This document shows, piece by piece, positions 11,151-21,979 of a stretch of 64,000 bases of DNA. Source of the DNA: Phytophthora quininea (taxonomy: Eukaryota; Oomycota; Peronosporomycetes; Peronosporales; Peronosporaceae). Each line of letters opens with the position of its first letter. Within the stretch, counting starts at the first letter, position 1. The position numbers and the translations under genes are program-made. Under the pieces are notes generated by a model. That model was not told the origin of the DNA, ran no database searches, and worked only from the letters and a program-made list of their open reading frames with translations. Location: NCBI GenBank assembly GCA_011947345.1, contig JAAVTG010000579.1, positions 1-64,000 of the forward strand, read 5' to 3'.

Positions 11151-12286
11151 TTAGAAGATCTTAACGATAGCATAGAGAATGAGGCCGCAGCCGATCATGA
11201 GCACGGGCGTGTCCATCGTGTGCGGCGCCGTGGCCTCCGCGTACGCCATGGTCGGCGCCAGGATCAGCATCGACAGCAGCACCTGCGTGAAGTTGTCGAA
11301 CGCCGCGTACTGCAGCGCCGGGAACACCAGTCCCGACAGGAACACGCACGCGCTGCCCTCCCAGCTGCGCGTGTACTTGTTCTTGGAGAAGCAGCTGCGC
11401 GTCTTGTACTTGTGGCGGCCCCACGTGATGCCCACCGGCTCGGCCAGGCCGTCGCCGATGCCCGTGATGAACACGAGGATGAACGTCAGCGCTCCCTGCG
11501 CCGCGAACAGCCACTTGAAGAACATGAGGATGAACATGCCGGGGGCGATGTTGCCCACGATGATCCACTTGAGCGTGTTGGGACGGTCCTCGGGGCGGTC
11601 CAGCGAGTTGAACTGCAGCATGAAGAACTTGGAGTGTTCGCGGATGGGCTTGATCAGCACGAGGAAGCCCAGCATGGTGAAGAAGTCTCCCCAGCCGAGC
11701 GCCAGCGGACCCGGTAGTCGGCCTTGATCACCAGCGGCACCATGTAGGCGGCAAAGTGCTGCAGCTTCCGCGTGTAGTTGACTTTGAACCTGGACGACTT
11801 ATTGGTCATGATGTAGCCCTTCTCGTCTACGTAGCAGAAGTACCGGCAAATGATACCTCCGAGCAGAGAGACGGCCATCATGACCCCGAGTTTTGGCAGC
11901 TGCAAGAGCCAAAATCGCGTCGTGTAGAGCCATTGAGGTTCATACAAGTATGTCAGCACCACCATGACGCTGGCGTAGACACCCATACTGATGAGGAAGA
12001 CAAAGTCGAAGGTGCCGTACCAATGCTCTTCGTAATGGCCTGCGACTTCACCTTCCTCAACCAACGATGTCTTTATCCGACGAATTTCAGGCAATGGAGT
12101 CCCATTGTCATCGTCCATAGCTCCATAGGTGCGCAACGCTTGCTGCGGAAGTTGTGACTCCTCCGGCACCTTCCAGACAACGCGCAGCAGCACGTAAATC
12201 AACACGAGAGCAATAACTGGCAACCCCGCCAGCACAATCGCCTCGGCAGTCGTCACTCCGTGCTCCCAATGCTTCCCCGTGTACAT
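11151..12286 (-). CDS. CTP-dependent lipid kinase-like membrane protein, copy 2
   Basis: A paralogue of the gene at 4669-5827 with the same layout: an N-terminal TM (AIVLAGLPVIALVLIYVLL), VEEGEVAGHYEEHWYGTFDF, TMs, RKLQHFAAYMVPLV and GIGDGLAEPVG. The start at 12286 (MYTGKHWEHGVTTAE) aligns with copy 1; the frame stays open further upstream but without family-like sequence. The first half differs from copy 1 in many silent and some coding positions. From 11827 down to 11184 the DNA is essentially identical, and the protein ends in YAIVKIF instead of YAIVNIF. The frame break at 11707-11708 is the same as in copy 1. Only about 130 bp separate this gene from the HECT gene start downstream on the same strand. 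Confidence 0.75.
11184..11827. repeat. Near-identical 644-bp tract shared with 4702-5345 (copy B)
   Basis: The partner of the tract at 4702-5345, in the same orientation, with one mismatch seen. The two copies are separated by the HECT gene. Confidence 0.9.
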
Positions 12287-12547
12287 CTTCGCAAGTGCTT
12301 GTTTGGGACGGCTGAAAACCCAAGAATGACGCCAATCTTGAGCATTTGCGCAAGTGAGAGAAGAGGTTGACAGCGCGTCGTCCCAACAAAAGCAAGCATT
12401 GTGATTGGGATTCTTTTTATCCTTCATCGTCGTCTCCCAAGTCGGTCGCAAGCCTTCAACCACTTCAACTTGTCTTTCATCCCACCAGTACATCTAGCAC
12501 ATCTTGTGGAGCGACACACTTCCGTACACACCTATGCAGCCACGAGA

Positions 12548-13938
12548 ATGCTGCGCGTGGGCAGAGCAAGCGACGACGAAGACGACGACGTGCTGTCCAC
12601 GCTGATGCGCGAGGGAGAGCTGCGTCTACAGTCCGAGCAGCGCGTGCGCCAGGATCGGCGCCGCTCCGCGCGCGGCCGGCAGCTGCTGCTGGCGCTGATG
12701 TTCCTATGCCAAGTGCTCCTAGAGCTGGGCCGCCGCGGCCTGCAGTGCGTACAGCGCAGCGTGCCCCGCTACGTGTCGTTCGTGGACCGCTGGCTGGTGC
12801 AGAGCATCCGCGTGTCGGTGCATCCGCGCAAGAAGGTGAACACGCTGCGACTTCTGCTGGCGCTGGGCGTAGCCTTCTCGCTGCCCTACATCATATTCAG
12901 CATCCAGCGGATGCGCTTCCTGTCGGACGAGCCGCCAACGCGTGCGTCCTTAATCAATTGCAGTCGAAAATTACACTGTCTAATCGTTTTGTTTTGTGGT
13001 TAGAGCGGACGAGTTGGATGAAGAGAAGATCCGGTCGCAGATTCTGGTGGACCGAGAGAATACACGGGTGCCTGGACGGAGACAAATGTTCCTGCGAGAA
13101 GGTGGCGACGGATTGAAGGTGGACGATACAGCACACAAGTGTGAGAACACAATGCAAGGCGTGAGACTGCTCACGGACGCGATGGGTGGGTGGCGTAGAG
13201 ATTGTTGGTTATTTTTTTATTTTTGCTGATGGAGCGGTGTTTTTGTTGCTGCTGTAGGATATGTGTGCACTAGAGGGCAATTGGATGGGGCGAAACCTGG
13301 CTGCTGCAATGAATCAGATGCCAGTCTGCCCCGGATTAAACAGTTCACGTGTGACCGCTGCGATACGAATCCTCCCCACTGTTGCGACGTGTTTGAGCAC
13401 TGCGTGTCCTGCTGTATGCACCCGCTCAATGTACGTTGGCTGCCTTTTAGACATGTATGCTGTACTAATATTTTTTACTTGGATTAGGCTGGAATTCGTC
13501 GAGACTTCCTCACGCACGCAGACCCCAATCACCCAGTCTACAGCGACCCAGCTGACATCACTGTCTTTCAATACTGCCAGTATCGTTGCCGCACTTCTTC
13601 AGCTAGTGTGCAACACCAAAACTCTTATCGAAGGTAAGCAGATATGTGAACTGGATGAGTGCATGGTTGTTGACCTGTGTGCAACGTGTTCTGGCAGTCA
13701 CCGAGCCTTTGCTATGGTATTCACCGACCTCTAAAGGTGCTGCCGACAGTAAACAGTGACGGGCTTCATGACGAATGGTATGGTATGGTTGCTTTAGTTT
13801 TCTGTGATTTTCGTCGTCTTACTCTATTGTACTGCTACCATCAGGAACGGTGCGTCTCGCGAAGGTGCCCGAGACCACCTTATTCCAGCCACGCAACTCG
13901 AGCTAGACCCATTCTACCACGAATACGTGTCAAACTAA
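12548..13938 (+). CDS. SPRING / C12orf49 orthologue (SREBP-regulating protein), six exons
   Basis: The N-terminal cytosolic part carries DDEDDDVLSTL and basic stretches. One TM follows (LRLLLALGVAFSLPYIIF), then a lumenal Cys-rich domain: CENTMQGVRLLTDAMGYVC, GCCNESDASLPRIKQFTC, CCDVFEHCVSCCMHP and CRTSSASVQHQNSYR...CYG. This order of Cys motifs is specific to SPRING, a Golgi membrane protein that supports site-1-protease activation and SREBP signalling in animals. Splicing that keeps one frame: introns 12942-13005, 13186-13257, 13431-13487 (with a TACTAAT-like branch site), 13634-13705 and 13778-13844. The product ends DPFYHEYVSN. No frame break is needed here. The last exon junctions are the least certain. 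Confidence 0.85.
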
Positions 13939-14946
13939 TCACCTAATTGTAAGACGATAATACGTAATTCTAAAGTCATTTTATTTTCTCATACCCACAA
14001 TAAAAAATATGTTTTTGCAAATTCTACTGTCAGATAATTTGATTGAGCAATGGAAACCAGCATTCCTTTCTGGAGATGGGGCCATTCTCCGCCCTAGTCT
14101 GTTCACTTTCGACGTGGAACAGCAATATCTCGGCAGCCCGAACACGTTGGCAATTTGATTTCCCATTTTAATTTATTTGTTGTTATAAAACAATGAGTCG
14201 AGTCAAGTAAATCTTTTTGAGCTTGTTTTAAAGTCGTAGACGATGCCACTTGTCCCATTGCAAAAGCAGCTGATTGTTCAACGTTAAATGTCAAAGTTAT
14301 AGGAGCCCCGACACAAAGATTAACCTTCGTATCAACTACTCTATCTTAGTCAGAATTCGCTGTTTTAGCTTCATTGGCAGTATCAACATCAGCGTTTTTG
14401 TGGGCAATAGGCTTAACGGTAGAATACCACTCAGAATATCACCTGTGCATTAAAAACAATGCGTATCAAAAAGCTTTACAGCCGCATTTGTCGATGCATG
14501 TTTCCGCAAGCGTCGTAAGACGTTGAACCATATTTCAAGATCTTGCGTGTGTCGATTCTAACTATTCTGACTTATTAATTCAATGCCATACAATAACTAT
14601 CGACCTTTCCTATGCACTGCTTTTAGCACTTTCTGCTTCCGCGTCGATAGCGATTATGGCACAACAGGTTTTCCTGAACAACCTTCGCCATTCATGACGA
14701 GCTGGAGCAATTCACACGGCGTACCGTCAATTGGACTACTTAGCCGGGTCCTGATATCGTGTCGGCGCTTCAATCGTCAGCATCAACGGGGTAGCGATAC
14801 GCGCTGCTTTTTTGTGTTTGTTTTCGTCAACTACAGTTTTTCGGGCCTGCATCTATGGCTTGACAGTATCTTAAATGAATAGTTCTGCTCTTACAACATC
14901 TTCAGAGGAGTAGCCGTGCTTTGATTTCCAAGTATATTAATCTGAA
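13939..14946. other. AT-rich intergenic region
   Basis: No coding-like frame, RNA gene or clear repeat was seen. Many stops occur in all frames. Confidence 0.5.
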
Positions 14947-15300
14947 TTGGTTTTGTCGACATCAGCAACTGCTTCTAGATGGAAAGGAGTATCTTTTTAT
15001 GAAAACGTACACGGAAGTTGGGTGTCGCTCGCAACGCCCCACTACGGCCGTAGCTTTCATCCAAAGACTATGTGTCAGTCTGACAGTGTGCTGATTGTAG
15101 GAGCCGTTCTGTCGTGGCATAGTCGCTCTGGTGCGCCTCCTACCTGGGTCAGCGATAACGACAATCATTTCAAAAACAAAGTGGTCAGATTGCTCAAACG
15201 TTGATTGGTGACCCAGCAGCAGCTCACTCCAGCGTACTGCCCATGGATCAACATCTCGATCGCGTTTATAGCGATGTGGTGTTGCACCAGTGGAAACGGT
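14947..15300 (+). pseudogene. Decayed Ty3/Gypsy integrase fragment
   Basis: The reading LSWHSRSGAPPTWVSDNDNHFKNKVV corresponds to the second catalytic Asp region of chromovirus integrases (WVSD.G.HFKN). After a stop, another frame gives LTPAYCPWIN, the TPAYCPW.NG block that follows it. Both sides are stop-rich, so only this core can still be recognised. Confidence 0.6.
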
Positions 15301-15425
15301 GGCCGTGGGATTGATGGTGATTGCGATCTTCGAGGTTGAATCTAACTTGGGTACATTCAGATTGACCTGGACTGAGATCCATCAAGATTCAGCTCAAGAT
15401 TGAACTATATCGACCAATGTACCGG

Positions 15426-15513
15426 GCAAGACCTCGCTGGATCCCGATGGATACGCAAAGACCTCGTTGGATCTGGGTGGATACATTATGATCTCGCTGG
15501 ACCTCAATCAGTA
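15426..15513. repeat. Three degenerate ~30-bp tandem units
   Basis: Units start at 15426, 15455 and 15485. They share the pattern (a)gacctcg(c/t)tggatc..g.tggata. The third unit is the most diverged. Confidence 0.5.
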
Positions 15514-18500
15514 TGGCAGGATCTATCAGGGTCCGATTTGATCTGGGGCTAGGAAGCCAGTGTGAGCCACGAGGGGCGGCATGAAGTCAGGAGGACAGCT
15601 GAAACACAAGATAGGGAAAGGAGAGCCATAGGGAGCAAGTTTTGGGATAGGATGAACACAAACAGAGTTAAATTCGCTTTCTTGGACGCAAGCGGTCTTC
15701 ATATCTGGGACGGGAAGTATATTGGCCCGCCCAGTGCAAGTCGTACAAGCAAGGCTACACGGTGAAGACCCCTGGATAGCTTGGCCAAGGTCTTCGCTAG
15801 CTCCAACCCCTCAAAGATCCCGCTATAGGAAGCGGCAAGCACAAGAAAAGAAAGGAACACACACCCTACAAGGCAACCCAAGGGCCAGAGCATTTCTGGC
15901 CCGTCGACCGGTCTCGAGCACCTCGATCGAAGTCGACACCCCCAACCCGGCGCTGCGTGAAGAATTCCCGCGTAGCTGCCAAAGTCCTGCGTCTCGCCAA
16001 GACGGTTCAAGGTTTTCACCAAAGCACATCCCTCTACCCCGTCACCAGAGGAGAGCAACCCGCCCACCGACGGGTACACAAGGTAAGAAGCATTCAGCAT
16101 CCCCACGGATATCGGAGTACCCTCCGTTAGTCGGTTGTCTGGGCACCTGTGCGCAAGCGCTTGGATCGCGTCACGACATTCCGCTGATCCCGCTCCGCCA
16201 CAGCGACATCTTGCAAGTTTGCGCGCGATGATCCTTGAGTACAAAATTACTACCACAGATTGGATCTACCTTATTCCAATGGTACAATCAAGCATAAGCC
16301 ATACGTACTCCAGTACCATCATCGGCAGAAAAAGCACCAGTAGAGCATTTCACTGGTCTGTTGAGCCCGTCTTCACTACGGTCGTTGTACAAACAGGAAG
16401 ACAAGGAAAATTTACGAATATTGTTGTATCGGCATGTACGAGACTGATGCACGGGCATCATGGGTGTTTTTCTGTTAATTCAACTCTAATTGGGGCGACC
16501 CTCCCTATACTAATGAAGTTTTACGGCTTTTCTTTCCCCTTTTACAGTATTTGGTTCTGAAATCGGTCAGGAATCGCGTTCTGGGGCCTCGAAATTCCAG
16601 ATTTTTGCCTCTGCTTAGATGCAATTGGCTCATTCCAGCTACGCAAACCACCTAGGAGCCAGCACGGATTGGATCACTGTATGTTGATATTCCAAAGTAA
16701 CAGTCCGTAAACCGAATGTTATTTATGACCGACTCTAGGGGCATCTTATACTATTAAATCGTAGGTGAGGCTGGTGTTAGTTTAAACCTGAACAATTTTC
16801 TGAGATAATTAGGGAGTTGATGTGGCCACACACGATCCTGATTTGTCGCTAGAGTCGCTCTGATATAGCTCGAATACGCTGATTGGTCCACTGTCTTCCA
16901 AAATGCCATCGTTAATGTGGTAACAAATTACTGAAGTGTGGTGGTTGTAAAAAGTCGGCGAGTGAGTACGGCATGATTTTAGATTCTAAGCGCCAATCAC
17001 TAGTTGAAGTGCTGGGTCAATTGGTTTGGTGTTCATTAACGGTTTCGCCACGCCGAGGTCAAGTGAACTAAGCTCTGCATATACCTGTCGCCTCCACCGT
17101 GCGCAATACCGTGTTTCAACAGCGCAAAGGTGAGGTTACCCACTACTTCACCCGTGCCAGCGACCTGAGGGACTTCATCTCCGACCACGTATCGGCTCCT
17201 GGTGTGAACATCACCATGAAAAGTTTACTGTTTCACCTCCGAGAGACTTGCCGTCGACAAAGGTATGCGAGTTACCCTGACCATGGTTCCGCCCATGGCA
17301 TCTTCGACGAGACTCAGACGGATCTGACCGAGCTCAATGCCATCAACAGTAAGCCGTTTATTGCACAAATGTCGGTGTGGAAATCAGAGAGATGGGACAG
17401 CACAATGGTAGAAAGGCTGGGAGAGAAATTGAACAGCTTTGGATACAATTGAATTGTGGTTACATTTGTTTGCTTATTAGCCAACGCGGAGGCCTCACCA
17501 CAAGGGGATACTGTCATCGTTAGTATTCTAGGTTATTTGGGAACCAATGGTGGCTCGGGCACGACGCCGATGATATCTTGGGGGTGATCCGATTCAAGAA
17601 GATGGTAAGGTTATATATTGTAAGATGTGGTTTGGTACCATTCATTAATATTGTGTGACGGCATCCAAGCATCGCATTCAGGCGACCTTAGACCGCTTTT
17701 CGGTGCGCGGTGAACAAGTCTGGAAAAAGCAATAGGACGCAAACTTGTAATGGATTTGGTGTGCCAAAGTAATGTGGGTGATCGACGACTAACGTGGATA
17801 GTTAATCGAATAGCGTAGTGTAGTTTAAGTGCTTACGGAGCACGAACCGGTTGTTCAAAATGTATACGTGTCAAGACCTCAGCGATGTTAGATGACGTAG
17901 GATTCAATATCAATATTGTCGTGACTGACGATGAGAGTGTTGAAGGTGTTGTACTGAGAACAGTCTGACACTCCTGTTTCCAATCGAGTGAACCAACGAC
18001 AGACCAGTGAGATGCTGGTTGTTAGAAGGCATGGCTTAAAGAGGTTAATCGGTGACAAGAACACTTTAACTTTAATTCCCCCCTCTACAGCGAGTGTCAC
18101 GAGCAACGGCGAAACTCAAGCTCACGCATTTTGATAGGACCGAACGCTGCGGAGTTATAGGCATCGCTGGAGGCAATTTGCGCTAGTGACACGATCGTCT
18201 GTGGCGACAAGTAAGGGCGTCGCCTAACATTCGCCCTTCACGTTGGCGATTCTCAGGATTCCATTTGTTCTAGTGCTGTGGACGCGGATGGGCTGCTACC
18301 CACGGACATTCTAGTGAAATTCTAGCCTGATTGACACTACGTGGAAGACGACTACCATTCCAGCGCCGCGGAATGCGCATAAATGTTTATCTATCTGTAT
18401 CGTTTAAAATTATATGAACTGCGTGTTTGAGGCAATTGAAGAAGACGCAGAATAGTACCGGGGGACAAAACACCCCGATTTCTGGGTCTTCGGTTGCGTC

Positions 18501-20023
18501 GACCGCACCACAAACGTGGTTCGCCAATGTGAAGTACAAGGGCCGTACCAAATCGGCCTTATTTGAGTGCATTATTAAACCCAGTACGAGTCAATACTGA
18601 AAACGGTTAATACGAAGGCATGGATGGCGACCGGCATCGATGAAGGCCTCGAACCGACACCGTTCCGTCCTGGCTGGCCACCCCAGCCACATATGCGAGC
18701 TGCCCTCTTAACAGCTTGAGGAACCCGTAGTACCCTCACGCCTCGATTCCCACACCGAGAAAAACTCCGGCGGACCCGAACCGCACGCTGCTTCTCCTTG
18801 CGGCGACGCGAGTCATGCGTGGACGCATCCAAAAGGAAGATCAAGGGGCCACTTTCAAAATCCTAGCCGGTGACGATTCCAAAACAACCAATATGCGCGA
18901 TAGGCAGTCAGGTGCGTCACTGGGCTGTACCAGAGGCGATCCCCACCCTTATCACACGCAGGAAAGTCAGCAGCCGCGATCATTTGGCTCTTTAATGGTT
19001 AATGGCGTCATCGAAAGTGATGAGCAGATTGCACCGCTGGGATTTAATGCATTAAGAGTACGACTTCATAACTACGAACAGATTCCGAAGCATCACTGTA
19101 GTGACAGACGCGTCGTGATGGTAGCTGTAGGAAGGTGACGGAGAACAAAACGAAAGTGTCCAGCTAATATGAACGATGAGAAGAATAAAAACGTTAGAAT
19201 GCGGCCTTACTAGGCAGTCAGACGGTTAAACAACGAATACTAGGTGCGGCAACAGATAACAATGGCTGCTGAGAGCGGATGCGAGCAACAACCGCGGAAG
19301 TTGTAACCCCGTACCACAATGTTAAGGCGTTTGACGCAACTGCGGAAGGAACCAAGTCGGTAATGAAACCTCTCAATTAAAAATTGGTGATGAGGAAAAT
19401 GCATCTCCAGCACGACCAGATCGTGGTAGCATCAACGTTGATTTCGAGAAGCCGGACTGATGTTACAGACAGTATAACAACTTAAACGCTCTACGAGAAA
19501 AACGGGCTGTCCTAAGGCGGCAGCTCCTGATATTTAGAAGACTGGCGTTCTCGCTGCGCCGCTCTGCGGTAAATCCAACTCACCCAAGTATGTTTCAGAA
19601 TTCTATACATTTTTAAAATTTCAAATCAGAACACTGTCTCGATATCTGTGACATCCGAATCTACTACATATGTTCTTATATCAGTTAATATTGTAGCCAA
19701 TAAGAAGTCCGTAGTTTGTGATTGGCATGGCGACATACACGCACATTATTGTCTAAGACATGGTTTTGTATTGTCGCGCTTATGTCAAAGCCGAGGTCCA
19801 ACATAGCAATGACAACAACCACCTGACGTGGTACATTGCCTGGGTCGTGATTAGTTCAGCCGGGTGTCTCTGTTGATATCATCAGGTCGCCGCAATTACG
19901 CGTTCTCCTGCAGGGCATTAAAAGTTTTTCAATCCCGGTTCAAAAGAAGTTCCCAGTTATGCCCGCATATCTTCGCCTGCTACGGCGTTTGCTCACGATC
20001 GCCAAGCCGCGAGATCAGTTACT
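15514..20023. other. Gene-poor region, probably old transposon debris
   Basis: Frames of 100-185 codons exist on both strands near 15700-16250 and at 17099-17452, but none shows a domain, a coding-like start or a conserved motif that I recognise. The rest is AT-rich with frequent stops. I see no tRNA or rRNA. Confidence 0.4.
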
Positions 20024-20311
20024 GTGGGGAAGCGTTCTCCTAGCGTACTTCTTCTCCTGAGGCGGCCAGAGTACTTGATCATCGAACGACAGCGCACCAA
20101 ATACTGCCTTGAAAACAAGAATGTCTTCTTCACTGATGCGGAGGGCAGGCGTGTTCGGTCGAAGTCTGCAACAGCAGTCATTATCGGACTAGAAGGCGCC
20201 AAGAATGATCAATACGGTCGAGGAGCCTGGAGAACGATGCACGCGTCTGGCGACAAAGTACTAGGCCCAGTCCGCGCTCTGAATCACGTCAAAATCAAGA
20301 TCACTGCTTAA
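20024..20311 (+). pseudogene. Orphan tyrosine-recombinase fragment (DIRS/Crypton type)
   Basis: The frame contains NVFFTDAEGRRV, ATAVIIGLEGAKNDQYGRG, WRTMHASGDKVLGPVRALNH. The order GAKN-Q-GR ... H-SGD..L.PVRA is typical of the catalytic domain of DIRS-like and Crypton tyrosine recombinases. Only about 95 codons remain, and the C-terminal catalytic part is missing. It lies on the opposite strand and 16 kb away from the DIRS-like element at 36-45 kb. Confidence 0.5.
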
Positions 20312-20779
20312 GAAGTCGAACGACGAACATTTGTGCGTGGATCTCGACGCGAAGACGGTATCAACGGCATTGAAGCAGGTTGCATTGAGGGCTGGGGTCT
20401 CGGCGGACACGTATTCGACGCACTCACTTTGAATCGGCAGTGTCCCGGTATACGACCTACTTACTAACTAGAGAATGTAATCCGATAAAAACCGAATTTC
20501 GGATTGCCCTTTCTGCAGCATTCGAATCAAACTGGTTAGAATCCCTTTCGAACCGAGTCAATCTGGTTTAAATCTGGTTGAAAACGATTGCATTCACATT
20601 CATTTTTACAGTATATCCTGTCCAATTTCATGGTAAATGGAATTCGTAAAGAAAGGTCATACAGATACAGAGGTTCTTATCTACGCGTAATTGGTTGAAA
20701 ACGAGAGGGTTTTGACCAGTAACATCTCAATTTTTCATACATAATATTTTATATACTTTAGGAGAATATATCGCATAGA

Positions 20780-21402
20780 ATGTCAGAGGTGGTCACCATT
20801 TACGGAGAGAACGATTGTACGCACCATGACGAGGTCATGCCGACGCGCGTGCACCAGAGCTTCGCGTCGCTGCTGGAGATGTACGAGCGCACGCTGACAG
20901 TGAACGGGTTTCCCAAGTCGCACGCAATGCCGGGTCTGCGTATCGGGTACCTGTCGGTGCCCAAGTACTTCACGCAGGTGTGCACAAACCTGCAGGGCAG
21001 CTTGTGCGCGAGCTTGGTGGGCCAGGCCTCGGCGGTGGAGGCGATGAAGCAAGCTCGAGATGGAGTGCGTGGTGCAGAAGACGCCGAATATGACCGAGAC
21101 GCTGTCCATCATGGACGCGAAGCGCAAGTACATCGTGAAGCGGCTGCAGTCAATCCCGCAATTGGGCTTCGCGTACCCGACGTCGGCGTTCTACGTGTTC
21201 CTGGACCTGGTGTCGTACTTTGAAGGGAGGCGAGGCGCGACAGCGGACAAGAGCGGACGCGGACGACTACTGCGAGTATTTGCTGCGCCACTACCATGTG
21301 GCTTTGGTGCCGGGCTCGGCTTTCGGCATCAAGAACGGCCTACGCATCTCGTTCGCGTACCCGCAGGAGACGATCGTGCAGGCTCTGGACGCGCTAGAGT
21401 AG
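20780..21402 (+). pseudogene. C-terminal half of a class I (aspartate-type) aminotransferase, frameshifted
   Basis: It begins within the PLP-lysine region, NGFPKSHAMPGLRIGYL (the Lys of the SKSHAM-type motif binds pyridoxal phosphate), then VCTNLQGSLCASLVGQAS. In other frames it continues with LSIMDAKRKYIVKRLQSIP, FAYPTSAFYVFLDL, and finally DDYCEYLLRHYHVALVPGSAFG...GLRISFAYPQETIVQALDALE with its own stop. At least two frame shifts are needed. The N-terminal half is absent upstream. Confidence 0.75.
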
Positions 21403-21499
21403 TTACTGGCTGCGTTGGTATCCTCGCCAGTGGCCGGTGGCGTGTCTTCGGCGGCCGGGTCGACGTCTGCGGTCACCAATGATGCGGCCATCACACGCT

Positions 21500-21920
21500 C
21501 TGTTCAACGCGGACGACGGCGAAGTACCCGCAGTACCCTTTGCTGGGCAAGATCGTCGCATCCAAAACGGTGGCGATCAACGGCATCGCGAAGCAGCTGG
21601 AGGTGGAGGGCAAGCAAGTGTGGTCGCTGTGCGTCGGCGAGCCCGACTTCGCTCCTGCGGAGCGCGTGCTGAACGCGGGCGAGGAGATGCTGATGTAGGG
21701 CAAGGTCGAGTGCACTGCCGCGACGGGCACACTGGAGCTGTGCAAGCTGATCGCGCAGTGCCTGGAGACATGCAAGGGCATCAAATACGACCAAATGACG
21801 GAGATGATGATGTCGAACAGCTACCCGGGGATAGCGAACGGAATGTTACTGATCCTGCAGACCAAGCTGCCAGAAAACTACCTGGTTGCCCCTGGAAAAC
21901 GACCTGGTGGAGTACGTGAG
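21500..21920 (+). pseudogene. N-terminal half of the same aminotransferase family, with stop codon
   Basis: The frame KYPQYPLLGKIVASKTVAIN, GIAKQLEVEGKQVWSLCVGE, PDFAPAERVLNAGEEMLM is the start of a class I aminotransferase, followed by an in-frame TAG at 21696-21698 and then CTAATGTLELCKLIAQCLET. Homology fades after about 21830 (SNSYPGIANG). It lies just downstream of the C-terminal half, in the same orientation. Confidence 0.7.
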
Positions 21921-21979
21921 CGTGACGGTGCTGGTGGTTTACAACCTGAGCATACTGGCCGCCCACTCTCTGAGTAGCT

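Noticed and set aside
15699..16256. Overlapping frames of 169 and 185 codons on both strands
   Set aside because: Neither has a domain or a protein-like hydrophobicity pattern, and they mirror each other.
18600..18800. tRNA-like word ggttcgaggcc on the minus strand
   Set aside because: No matching acceptor or anticodon stem could be formed around it.
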